From: Typha latifolia | Taxonomy: Eukaryota; Streptophyta; Magnoliopsida; Poales; Typhaceae | Direction: 5' to 3' | NCBI GenBank assembly: GCA_019914945.1 | Contig: CM034099.1 | Location: 23,214,704 to 23,278,703 of the forward strand | DNA length: 64,000 nucleotides | Part shown: positions 38,378 to 49,440 of the stretch, piece after piece | Layout of the letters: the number at the start of each line of letters is the position of its first letter | How positions within the stretch are numbered: the first letter of the stretch is position 1 | The notes under the pieces: model-generated | Told to the model about the DNA's origin: nothing | What the model saw: the letters and a program-made list of their open reading frames with translations, nothing else | Databases searched by the model: none | Position numbers and translations under genes: made by a program

Positions 38378-38380
<3 letters not shown>
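37076..38380. other. Spacer and promoter of the zinc-finger gene
   Basis: An AT-rich spacer; 37600-37900 contains inverted phrases around CTAATTAATTAATA/TTAGCATTTTTA that look like a small decayed MITE. A (TC)n run lies at 37979-37996. The last 300 bases are promoter-like. Confidence 0.35.

Positions 38381-38411
<31 letters not shown>
38381..38411 (+). repeat. (TC)n microsatellite in the zinc-finger leader
   Basis: About 15 TC units lie 64 bases upstream of the start codon, most likely in the transcribed leader. Confidence 0.9.
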
Positions 38412-38413
<2 letters not shown>

Positions 38414-38474
38414 TTTAGTCATAGATAGATTCTCTTTTGCTTCTGCACTTGCTTAGCTCTGGTATAGCTTGGTA

Positions 38475-39494
38475 ATGGAATCAGGAGATAAAACTGTGAA
38501 GGTGAAGGTGACGGCGAAGGGTAACGGGTGCATTCATATCAAGATTTTGGAGCCCCAAGAGCAATCTAATGATGCTTCTGCTGATGCCAATCTCGAATCT
38601 GAGAGGAACCAAGTTGATGCCAATACTAACAATGTCGCTGCACCTTCCGAGAGCTACAATTGTGCTAAGTGTGGGAAGGCCTTCAAATCAATAAAAGCAG
38701 TGCATGGTCATATGAGATTGCATAACAAAGGAAAAGATCAATCATCCAAAGAGAAGGAAGAGATCAAACCTATTGCCGATTCATCCTCTGAACGAGCAGT
38801 GCCTGCACCAAATCCTGCGGCAGAGATGGGTGTGAAGAGGATTTTAGATTATAGGAATTTGGAGGTCCTTGCTGCTTACAGTGTGGTTCAACTGACGAAT
38901 ATAAACGAAAATCGCTTTTGTTCAACGCTGGTTGCATTGAGAGATCTCGAAGGAACACCGAGCAGCAGTGGCGTTCACTCAGAGAACGAAGGCAATGGTG
39001 AAGTAAAGACTGAAGCAGCATTAAGCAGCCAGCCATCGTCTGTCATACGGAGCAAGAGGCGAAAGGTCGAACATCAAGAATTAGTACCTGAAGATAGAAG
39101 ATATCAATGCCATATCTGTGACAAGTCTTTCCCTACACACCAAGCGTTAGGTGGCCACACAGCCAGCCATAACAAGGCTAAGAATAGTCTAGAGGAGGTC
39201 ACCGTGATGGATGAAATTGAAGAAGCTAATCAGCGAACTCAGGTTGCTTCGACGTCTAGAGAACAACAAACCACGGAGCATCGATGCAAGACCTGCGGCA
39301 TGGCGTTCGCTACGGGGCAAGCTCTCGGTGGGCACATGAGAAGACATTATATACCAGAAAACCACGCTGCTCCTCCGCCGGTTGCGCCCCTTTATGATGA
39401 TAAAAGTAGCAAGACAGACAACACACCGCTAATGTTTGATCTTAACGCAGTACCAGAGATCGAAGAAGAAGAAGAAGAAAAAGAAGGAAACTAG
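38475..39494 (+). CDS. C2H2 zinc-finger transcriptional repressor (Q-type, ZAT-like)
   Basis: Intronless, 339 codons; ATG 38475 is preferred over an in-frame TTG two codons upstream. Three C2H2 fingers are at about residues 61-83 (YNCAKCGKAFKSIKAVHGHM), 210-232 (YQCHICDKSFPTHQALGGHT) and 270-291 (HRCKTCGMAFATGQALGGHM). Fingers 2 and 3 carry the plant-specific QALGGH helix; finger 1 has KAVHGH instead. A basic SKRRKVEH near 193-200 is a likely nuclear signal. LMFDLNAVPE near 319-328 is a DLNxxP EAR motif that recruits TOPLESS-type corepressors, followed by an acidic tail. Relatives act in stress and developmental repression; targets cannot be inferred. The leader carries a (TC)n tract. Intact. 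Confidence 0.93.
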   Translation: MESGDKTVKVKVTAKGNGCIHIKILEPQEQSNDASADANLESERNQVDANTNNVAAPSESYNCAKCGKAFKSIKAVHGHMRLHNKGKDQSSKEKEEIKPIADSSSERAVPAPNPAAEMGVKRILDYRNLEVLAAYSVVQLTNINENRFCSTLVALRDLEGTPSSSGVHSENEGNGEVKTEAALSSQPSSVIRSKRRKVEHQELVPEDRRYQCHICDKSFPTHQALGGHTASHNKAKNSLEEVTVMDEIEEANQRTQVASTSREQQTTEHRCKTCGMAFATGQALGGHMRRHYIPENHAAPPPVAPLYDDKSSKTDNTPLMFDLNAVPEIEEEEEEKEGN

Positions 39495-40416
39495 CTGTAA
39501 GATATTTAGATTTTGGTTTTAGAATAAGATTTTCTCAAATTTAATGCAACAATCTTGAGTAGGTTTAGTTGGCTGATTCTTGCCTTAGCTCAAAATTGTG
39601 CATCCAACTAGTTGGTGCTGGTTTGTAATGGAGATGTAAACCTTCGCTTGGTCAACTAAAGTTCTATCCTTCTACATGTGTTTAATTGCTACATCCGTAT
39701 CCAAGAATCTGCGTCTCAAATTATGCAACAAGAAGGCCAAAATAGAACCCATGTACAAAGTGGCACTGCAATACTTGGTACAGCAGTACAATAGCAAGCT
39801 TAGCTGAGGCTCTGTCCTCACACATTCTCTCTCAAAAAAGAAGGAAAGAGAATAATAATAATAAGGTACAGTAGCAAACATATCTTGATTCAAGTTTACA
39901 GAAGAATATCTCGAAGGCTGCGAATATAAAATTCTAGATCTGAATAAGATTTTATTTACAGGCGATAAAGATAAACTCAGATAGATTAATTGTGTAAATA
40001 AACCTGTTAGAGATGCGCAAGGTGGAGGCCACCATTAATCGGTTAATTATTCGCTGCGCTTTATTTTCTGGTGAGTTTATATTAACGTCATTGGAAGTAC
40101 TATGAGATTAGCAAAATACTCTCCGAATAATTGGGGAGAGTACTCGCTCTAATTTCGGTTTATTCTAAATTGGAAACTTTGTTTCTATTTGGTAATGCAT
40201 CACTGCAATCAATTAGTGATTAATCTCAGAATCCAAAGATAAACTGTAAAATTCTGATTAGTTTTTGTAGAGCTTAGAAATATCATATCATCCCCAGATT
40301 CGAACTCGTGACTCATAGACTGATATAATCAAAGCACACAGATACTCCAAAACCCACTGTCATTTATTAAGACCGGCAGAAAAATAGAAAGCAATCACAA
40401 CATAATTATGCATCAA
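39495..40416. other. Spacer between convergent zinc-finger and CCoAOMT genes
   Basis: 3' untranslated regions and AT-rich spacer. No gene seen. Confidence 0.4.
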
Positions 40417-41553
<1,137 letters not shown>

Positions 41554-41805
41554 CGCCTCAATTTCGCCCTCTTTCTTTTTAGAAAGTCTATTTGCATATA
41601 TAGCCCAATAAAGCTTGTAATTATACCTAAAAGTCTCGCTCTCTCTTATTTGAGAGCAGACCGTTAGGTTTCATTTCGAGTTTTTAATTATAGAGCTAGG
41701 GCAGAGTCAGTTTAACTTTCGTCACTCCTATTTTTCTCGTTTTATAGAGAATTTTTCCATCCTTTTTCCTTCTTTTACTAATCCTTCTCATTTTTTTTAT
41801 TTATT
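41554..41805 (-). promoter_or_regulatory. CCoAOMT-like promoter and leader
   Basis: A short upstream stretch lies between the start codon and the repeat block. TATATATAG near 41597 (minus-strand reading) is a possible TATA element about 45 bases from the ATG. The repeat block begins about 250 bases upstream. Confidence 0.4.
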
Positions 41806-42290
41806 CTTTTTTGGTTTTTCCCATTAGTACCTTCCCGGATCTCTCCCCCTCTCCTCTGCCTCGGCTACCGGTTGCCGGCTGCCCCCAGTTTCCTTCCACC
41901 ACCTCTCCCCCTTATCAGCAAAATTTGCTGTATGCATGCAGACTTTCCCACGATTACTGGTTGAATCACGAAAAGATGAATGGAATTGAATGCTAACTTT
42001 GGAGCATAATTCCCAATTTGTGCATAGTCCTATAACATAATTTACTGAAAACAACTGAGTAGCTATCGGTGATAGAAATTATCAAAATGAAAACTCAAAG
42101 ACGTTAGGTCTCTTTACAAGCTACAACTTCGGAGATCCTGGAAGGAACACCAAAAGAAATTGGCAATCCTTTTCAGCAGAATATATACATTAATGTGCAG
42201 AAGCAGAAAGAATACGATGTGCTTTTAACGTTTTATGAGTTAGAATGTTATCGTGGTGAGAAAATAATCTCTATTATGGAAGTTTTACCC
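41806..42290 (+). repeat. Repeat module R1, copy 1 (with gene-like fragment)
   Basis: Aligns at high identity with 48884-49440. Copy 1 lacks the GTGAGTATT insertion (copy 2, about 49048) and the ~55-bp stretch at 49203-49258. The downstream part reads EGTPKEIGNPFQQN and LTFYELECYRGEKI in copy 2 and the same with substitutions here, which looks like a captured exon. I do not recognise the parent gene. Confidence 0.7.
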
Positions 42291-42659
42291 GGATCCTTGC
42301 AGAAAGAGGATACACTTAAGAAAGAAGAGTATAACTGGAATTATTGTACATTTAAATATAATAGATATACTTAGATCTTAATAGCTAGGAGATATAGTTC
42401 AATTTAAATTTGATTTTTTTTATCTCTATGGAAGATAGAGTTCAATTTAAATTTAATTCTATATTTCTATCCATTATCAAATTTAAATAGGATTTATTTA
42501 CCATTTACTTATCTTTGATCTGAGTTGAATTCTAGTAGCTAATTACTGTGATTACTCTGTGATTAGGTCAAACTTACCAATGAGGAAAAGATTAAATCAG
42601 GGAAAATAAAAGGAAAGATATTTTAGATTAGCATTATGAATGAAGAACCTGAAGAACAC

Positions 42660-42810
42660 AATCTACAAAAGAAGCAAGATGATCTAATTATATAGCGTTA
42701 AAGCGGAATTAACAATACTTGCGGGTTCCATCAGAGAAAGAAAGGAAAAAAACAAACTTATTTTTATTTGTTGGAAAACAAGAGGTAGAGTTAGCTCTTG
42801 TCGGGAGATT
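42660..42810 (+). repeat. Repeat module R2, copy 1
   Basis: Aligns with 56550-56700. Landmarks are AAGCAAGATGATCTAAT, AGAAAGAAAGGAAAAAA and TATTTTTATTTGTTGGAAAA. No coding capacity recognised. Confidence 0.7.
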
Positions 42811-42888
42811 GAGGATCTTCTTGCAGAGCCTCTTGTTGATCTGGCAGAGGTTGGGGTACGCAAGAGATCGGCCCTCTATCTCCACTCC

Positions 42889-43142
42889 CAGGGGTGAAAT
42901 AGATTGGATACGTATCGAATAGTGCTTAACCGATATCCGAATCCGTATTTTTAGTTCGAATACATTCGGATATTGGACGAATAGCAAAATTTAAAATCAT
43001 ATCCTAACTAAACGGATACGGATAATTTTTTTTAAAAATTCTATCTGTATCCGAATTGAATAGAATTTTTTATCCGAATCCGATCCGAATCGGATCGAAT
43101 AACGTGTTAGATCGGAGTTAATCCGAGCCGTTTTCACCCCTA
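42889..43142 (+). mobile_element. 254-bp hAT MITE with Ac-like termini
   Basis: The 5' end is CAGGGGTGAAA and the 3' end TTTTCACCCCTA, differing by one base per end from maize Ac (CAGGGATGAAA / TTTCATCCCTA). It even keeps Ac's asymmetric outer base (C versus A). Internally there are many ATCCGA/TCGGAT motifs, some clustered (CCGATCCGAATCGGATCGAA), as expected of subterminal transposase-binding repeats. Flanking 8-mers TCCACTCC and CCATCTCC match at 5 of 8 positions, so the target duplication is eroded. Non-autonomous. Confidence 0.75.
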
Positions 43143-43479
43143 CCATCTCCCTATTTAATTTGTTTGCCCGATACGTATAGTTTGAGATCAGCAGAGCAGA
43201 GTAGATCTTTTTCCCTGTTCCCTCTTCGGCGAAGGTTTTTGTAGAGCATTAATTCGGATATGGTGTTATTTGATTTAAAAAACAAATAGTGTTTATGAAT
43301 CGAAATTATGTTATTTGATTTGATTCAACACAACACAGTCTTAATGTGACTCCTACACTCTAAGAGAGGAAATATATTAATTAAGATCCACGATTAAGAC
43401 AAGCCCTACTTAAGTCAGTAGTCAACAGCTATGGGATAAGACTGAAAGAATCTTCCTAACATCATTTTTAAAACATAAA

Positions 43480-44165
43480 TCTCAAAATAATTCTTCTAAA
43501 TATAATTTATGCATAAATTACCCATAAATTAAGATATCAATATTTTTTAAAATATATATTGCAACCCTTATTTATAACTCATGCAAAGAAAATATGAAAA
43601 ATAATAATCTAATACTTAATCCCATATAAGTTGTCATCTCATAAATAATCCTTTTAAAAAGATCTTTTATATTTTATTTACAATAAAATAAATATTAAAT
43701 ATTTTCAAACTTTTGTAATTATTTTTTAAAAAATTTTATATTAAAATATAAAACATCAAATCTCTTTTTTATAAAAAAAATAGTAAACCTGATTTTTCTG
43801 TAAAATGTAAATTCCTTAATCTTTTGCACACATACATAAATAATTAGCTATAATTATCTGGATTAAAATTCTTAGGTCACTTACTTAAATAATTATAAAA
43901 TAAATCTAATTGAATATTATTTCATAAAAAATATTCATGCAATTCGATATTATTTAAAATAATATTAAAAAAATATAAGTAAAAACTTGCCTTGATTGCT
44001 TAATTCTAAATAATCTAAGTGGCATTTGATTTATGCATAAAGAGATATTCATTCATGAATTAGATTTTATTTAAATATATTTTATAACTAAATGCTCATT
44101 TATGTACATTTTAATCAAACCTTGAGATAAAATATGTAATAAGTTATGCAAACAATTTTACCATG
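43480..44165 (+). repeat. AT-rich repeat module R3, copy 1
   Basis: Aligns with 47250-47805 (direct), 51898-52115 (inverted, part) and 56320-56545 (direct, part). Landmarks are AATAATCTAATACTTAATCC, ACATCAAATCTCTTTTTTAT and AGTAAACCTGATTTTTCT. Non-coding. Confidence 0.75.
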
Positions 44166-44178
44166 TACTAACACGGAC

Positions 44179-45557
44179 TAGGGGTGTAAATGAGCCGACC
44201 TAAGCGACTCGGCTCCAGCTCAGAGTCGGCTCGAAATTAATTTCGAGCCTTAGAATTGGGCTTAAGCTCGGCTCAGCTCAACTAGAGCCGGGCTAGATCG
44301 AGCCCAAGCTAAGCTCGAGCCTGAAATGAGCTTATTACCAAGTCCCATTCAAGCTGAGCCGGATTTGAGCTGGATTGAGCCAGATTGAGCTCAAGTTGAG
44401 CCGTAACATATTTAAGTGAAATAAACTGAAATTGAATAATAAATTTAATCTGTAAATAAAATAAAAGTCAACCAAATTGACTGTAAAATTTAAAGCTAAT
44501 TAGTGGTTACTAATCGCACCAATTTCAAAATTTTAACCAGTAAATATAACAAAAGCAAACCAACTTACACCAATTGCAAAACTTTAACACAGTACCATTT
44601 ATCAAAAATTGGCTTTAAGCAAATCTAAATTTTGACATCCAAATCATAAGTCTATCACTTGCTGGAAAAAAAAAACCATTTCTTATTCCCATGCAATCCC
44701 CGAAAGCAAACTTATTCCGACAACTTATTCGTGCCTAAAACCCCTTACTAAACCGCTAAACCTCGGCCCAAATACCCAATGGCCAGCTTCCTTTGCAACA
44801 AGCCATGGCTCCTCCCTCCTCAAATCCTCGCCTTCTTCTCCTTCTCGTTCCTTCCTCTCGGATACGCATCCTTCCACCTATGACTCCAACCTCCTCCGAA
44901 TCCTTCGCTCTAAGATCGCCTGCCTTGCAGACTACCGCCCACCTCATATGGTAATCACCAATACCCCGTTCACCATTTCCTCTCAAACCTTCTCTTTCTC
45001 ACTCCTCTCTCTCTCTTTCTCTATTCTTAGCTTGTCTCTAGCTTCAAATCTTTTGCTGCCAAGGACCACCAAATGGATCCAGCTCAGGTCCAAGCACAAC
45101 GTTGATGACATCAAGGTCGACCCCACCATGTTTGATGGCGCTGCCCTAGTTCCGGAAGCGTCGTTGTTCAAGAAGGTGGAGTCTTACGAGAAGGGGCTCC
45201 GACTCCATATAAGCCTCGTTGTCGAGGTGTTGAAAGGCGAGGAGAGCGACTCAGTTCTCGAGTTCATCTGCTTTGCGTGGCCCGACTCGCTTGTATGCCG
45301 CACCGCGACAGCTTGAAGAGGACGAGCACCGAAGGAGGAGGAGGTGGGGATGTGGATGTGGATGTGGGATTTGGAGATTACGGTTTTCTCACCCCTTTTC
45401 TATCAAGCCTATTGAGTTGAGCTCGAGCGAAGTCGACTCTAGGTCAGACTCGGCTTGATATTAATTTCGAGCCAGTTTTGACGGCTAGGGCTCGGCTCAT
45501 CTATAACGGAGCCGAGCAGAATTTGAGTCGAACTGCTCGTTTATTTTGACAATCATA
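44179..45557 (+). mobile_element. Pack-hAT-like element carrying MAM33 gene exons
   Basis: It starts TAGGGGTGTAAATGAGCC and ends GTTTATTTTGACAATCAT; the related copy at ~49945 ends GACAACCCT, the inverse of AGGGTTGTC, so the termini are hAT-like. Flanking 8-mers ACACGGAC and ACTCGGAC match at 7 of 8 positions, a good hAT target duplication. Both ends are rich in GAGCTC/GGCTCG subterminal motifs (to 44400 and from 45410). The centre carries a piece of a nuclear gene for a MAM33/p32 protein (next entry). No transposase. Confidence 0.7.
44779..45316 (+). pseudogene. Captured MAM33 (p32/gC1qBP family) gene fragment, copy 1
   Basis: Exon 1 starts at ATG 44779 with a mitochondrial-presequence-like start (NKPWLLPPQ) and is frameshifted: it is 2 bases shorter than copy 2 in a CTCC-rich stretch and hits TGA within the exon. 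An intron follows with donor GTAATC near 44951 and acceptor TTCTTAG near 45030. Exon 2 is open and reads KWIQLRSKHNVDDIKVDP, TMFDGAALVPEA, LRLHISLVVEVLKGEE and LEFICFAWPDSLVCR, the core of plant mitochondrial matrix MAM33 proteins. The frame ends early with TATA-stop; the last conserved strand and helix are missing. The intron shows capture was from genomic DNA. Confidence 0.75.
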
Positions 45558-45589
45558 CTCGGACATGCAAGGTTTAAAAATAAAAAATA

Positions 45590-46030
45590 AAGAAATATGG
45601 ACGGTGTATATCACGTTATCTGTTTAGCCATTAAAAAAATTAAATTAGTGAAATTATTCAACTGCCCTTAATAAATAAATAAATTAAATTTATGAAAGAG
45701 GGAAAAGTGAACGTATATTTTAGTCTGTTACTATTATACCGATCAATAAATATATTTTAATCAATTTGTATATAATAAATTCTAATATGAGTGTCACGTA
45801 AACAAAGTCCGTGAATAAACTAAATAATAAAGTAATAGAAAAGGGCAATTAAAGTAAATCTAAAATGCTATAATGAAAAGAAAAAAAAGTTTGAGAAATT
45901 TTTCGTAAAAATCTAAGTATAGTTGAGAGTGTAAATGTAACTAACCTATAATATAAAAACTTTAAAGAGAGTGCAATCATAAAATGATTATAATAGAGGG
46001 TGTAATTTGCTAATTTCTCAAAAAAAAAGA
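45590..46030 (+). repeat. AT-rich module R5, copy 1 (possible MITE)
   Basis: One of four copies. Shared landmarks are TGAAAGAGGGAAA, ATGAGTGTCACGTAAACAAA, AGTAATAGAAAAGGGCAATT and AGAGGGTGTAATTTGC. One end reads GAGAAATTTGCAAATGACAC in reverse complement. Confidence 0.75.
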
Positions 46031-46044
46031 AAAACAATATGAGT

Positions 46045-46620
46045 CCTACTTGTGCGCTCGTATTAAATGTCGTTCTAAAATAATGTATAATTGATGTGAC
46101 AAAGAGAGGGAGGGAGGAGTGACGCCCGAACGTACCTGCAAGCCTACTTTACTAGGCTTGTTTAGCTTTGCTATTTTTCTATGCATTAGAGAGAGAGAGG
46201 GAGGGAGCGCTGCAACCGGTAAAATGCAGAATCTGCTTCCCAAGATTACCAGCGAAGCCTCCATCGTCGTCTCGGTGAAAAATCTGATCGCAGAGCTCAA
46301 AATGAAAATCTTCAGGTTCCACTAGAAGATTAAGGTATGATATCTACTGGTTCTAAAGCTTAAAATGAAGTTTTTTCAGATTTTTAGTAAGGTTTAAATA
46401 CTGTTTTTGTTAGTTTTTAAGCTTAAAATATAGTTTTTCATATTTTTGCTGATCCTAAAGCTCAAAATGAAGCTCTTCAGATTTCTAGCAAGGCAAAAGT
46501 ATTGTTCTTGCTGGTTTTTGAGCTCAAAATGTAGCTCTTCATGTTTCTAGCAAAACGAAAGTACTGTTTTTATTAGCTCTTCAGCTCAAAACGTAGCTTT
46601 TTAGATTTCACGGTATGATT
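46045..46620 (+). repeat. Module R6, copy 1, with degenerate ~60-bp tandem units
   Basis: Aligns with 50500-51010. From about 46300 the phrase AGCTCAAAATGAAGCTCTTC recurs about every 60 bases in at least four diverged units, each followed by an 'AGATTTCTAGCAAGGC...GTACTGTT' type stretch. The same unit returns in the foldback at 53890-54210. No protein recognised. Confidence 0.7.
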
Positions 46621-46799
46621 AAAATAGTTCATTCTCCTCGAAATAACTCGTTCATTCTACTTTCTATATTACTGCATCTGCGGTATCTTAGAAAAATTTC
46701 AAATAGTTTTACTAAATTACTGATAATTTATATTTCTTTTTTTATTAAAACGTTTATTTTCATTCATTTTTTATATTTTTTATATTTTTATGTTAATAC

Positions 46800-47250
46800 T
46801 GGCATGCGCAGAGGCTAGTTTATGGACACTTTTTTTTTTCTATTTTCTGATTAGAAGAGAGTAAATTGGATTGAGAATAAGAGGAGAGCTCTATAAATTT
46901 CTCAACCGAACTATTCTTTTTTTCTTGTCAAATTTATTTTATTTATAACAATGTCTACTCCTCAAGATCACCAACCGAGCCTCCATATTTCAACTTGGTG
47001 AAGAAGTTGGTCGATCTTCAATTTGGTGAAGAAATTGCTCACCAAAGTGATCCTCAATTTGGGGAAGAAGTTAGTCAAGCTGGTCAACAAGGTAATACTA
47101 AACTGGGTGAAGAAGCTAGTGAAACTAATACATGTCCCTCCACGAAATCCATTTGTTCAACTTTACATTATTGCTTTATCTATATTTGTGCACCATTTTT
47201 TCGACGGTTTGACACAATATCTTGGAAGACATCAAGAACATTTTACTAAA
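46800..47250 (+). repeat. Module R7, copy 1 (with decayed 12-codon repeats)
   Basis: Aligns with 54480-54960, with 57300-57640, and inverted with 53220-53600. It includes the phrases GATCACCAACC, AACTTGGTGAAGAAG and a block read as PPRNPFVQLYIIALSIFVHH. Frameshifts interrupt the repeat-coding frame here. Confidence 0.65.
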
Positions 47251-47805
47251 ATAATAATCTAATACTTAATCCATAGAAATTGTCATCTCATAAATAATCC
47301 TTTTAAAAATATCTTTTACATTTTATTTAAAATAAAATTATATTAAATATTTTCAAAATTTTCTGATTGTTTTTTAAATATTTTTAGTTTTAAAATATAA
47401 AAACATCAAATCTCTTTTTTATAAAGAAATAGTAAACCTGATTTTTCTATAAAATGTAAATTTCTTAATTTTTGTACACATACATGAATAATTAGCTATA
47501 ATTATCTGGATTAAAATTCTGATGTTACTTACTTAGATATTATTAAATAAATATAATCAATATTATTTCATAAAAAATATTTACTCAATTAATATAATAT
47601 TAAAAAAATATCAGTAAAAACTTTCCTTGCTTAATTCTAAATAATCTAAGTGGTATTTGGTTCATACATAAGAGGATATTTATTCATAAATTAGATCTCA
47701 TTTAAATATATTTTACAAACAAACACTCATTTATATATATTTTAATCAAATCTTACATAAGATAAAATATATAATAAGTTATGCACAAAATTTTACGGTA
47801 GATAC
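47250..47805 (+). repeat. AT-rich module R3, copy 2
   Basis: Aligns with 43590-44165 in the same orientation over the whole length with small indels, ending in both with AATAAGTTATGC followed by a run of T/A. Confidence 0.75.
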
Positions 47806-47819
47806 AATCTTGCCAGAAT

Positions 47820-48270
47820 AGTAACCTGGCTGTCTTAAAAATAAAATAAAATAAATTAATTAAGCCATCTAGTTAGCCATTAAAATAAATTAAATTAATG
47901 AAATTATGCAACTATCCTCAATAAATAAATTAATTAAATTTATGAAAGAGGGAAATTGAAAGTATATTTTAGTCTGTTACTATTAGATCGATAAATAAGT
48001 ACATTTTAATTAATTTGTATATAATAAAGACTGATATGAGTGTCACGTAAACAAAGCCTGTCAATACAGCAAATAATAAAGTAATAGGAAAGGGCAATTA
48101 GAGTAAATCTAAAATTTAGGGGCATGATGTAATGAAAAAAAAAGTTGAGGAATTTTTCGTAAAAATCTGAGTATAGTTGTGAGTGTAAATATTATAAAAT
48201 TTTAAAACGAGTGCAATCATAAAATAACTATAATAGAGGGTGTTATTTGAAAATTTCTCAAAAACGAAGA
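47820..48270 (+). repeat. AT-rich module R5, copy 2
   Basis: Second copy of the module at 45590-46030, same orientation, same landmarks. Confidence 0.75.
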
Positions 48271-48379
48271 TTATATAAGGCAATAAGGCATCTCTGCCCA
48301 TATGCAGACAATTGGTATGCACTCGTAATAAATCTAGTTCTAAAATAATTTATACTCGACGAGATAAGTGGGAGGGAAG

Positions 48380-48620
48380 GATTAGACAAGATCATCGGGC
48401 TGGCCAGATCTGGTTCGGGCCGGACTTTTTGGGCCAACCGGGCTTAAGTATTTTATGGCCCGACCCACCAATCACTTGAGCCGGGCCGGGTTCGGGCCGG
48501 GCTAGAATAGTCTAGCCCATTATCGCCTGTCGACCCGTGAGAGATTGGGCTAGCCGGTTAGCCCGGGCCGGCCCGACCCACCAATCATTCGACCCAACCC
48601 ATATTTTAGCTATTTTTAGA
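48380..48620 (+). repeat. GGGCCGG-rich repeat segment
   Basis: A GC-rich island in AT-rich DNA, built of GGGCCGGGC, GGCCCGACCCACCAATCA (twice, about 48455 and 48570) and inverted versions. This pattern resembles subterminal regions of plant hAT-type non-autonomous elements. I could not define its ends. Confidence 0.5.
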
Positions 48621-48883
48621 ATTTTTTTTACTATTAGTTTATTTAAAAAAATATATTTATGTTCCTCCATTTAAAAAATAATAATAAAAAATTTAAAGGT
48701 GTGCTTAAAATGTAAAATGGTACATTACCAAAATTTCCGTTGGCTTGAGTTGAGTCTAGCCTGACCTTATTTTAAGGTTCAATTTGTATTTCGAGTTGAA
48801 CCTAAGCCGGAGCAAGTTTGCTCAGGCTCAGCTTGGTAGGCTCAGCTTAAATATAATCTTTTTCTAATCCTTCTCTTCTTTTT

Positions 48884-49440
48884 TTATTCTTTTTTGGTTT
48901 TTCCCATTAGTACCTTCCCGGATCTCTCCCCCTCTCCTCCGCCTCAGCCGCCGGCTGCCGGCTGTCGGTTGCCTTAGTTTCCTTCCGCCACCTCTCCACC
49001 TTATCAGCAAAATTTGTTGTATGCATGCAGACTTTCCCACGATTACTGTGAGTATTACTGGTTGAATCACGAAAAGATGAATGGAATTGAATGCTAACTT
49101 TGGAGCATAATTTCCAATTTGCGCATAGTCCTGTAACATAATTTACTGAAAGCAACTGAGTAGCTATCGATGATAGAAATTATCATAATGAAAACTCAAA
49201 GACATTGTCTGCTCAAACTTCCCTCTGGTTGGTTTGGTCATTACAAATATACAGCAGGTCGGTCTCTTTGCAAGCTACAACTTCTGAGACCCAGGGAAGG
49301 AACACCAAAAGAAATTGGCAATCCTTTTCAGCAGAATATATACATTAATGTGCATAAGCAGAAAGAATATGCTGTGCTTTTAACGTTTTATGAGTTAGAA
49401 TGTTATCGTGGTGAGAAAATAATCTCTATCACTTGCTCGA
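48884..49440 (+). repeat. Repeat module R1, copy 2 (with gene-like fragment)
   Basis: The longer copy of 41806-42290. It retains an open frame from 49170 that includes LPSGWFGHYKYTAGRSLCKL and TPKEIGNPFQQNIYINVHKQ. The even composition and parallel preservation in both copies suggest a captured exon; the parent protein is not recognised. Confidence 0.65.

Noticed and set aside
44756..45171. Minus-strand open frames opposite the MAM33 fragment
   Set aside because: The plus strand carries the recognisable MAM33 exons and splice sites.
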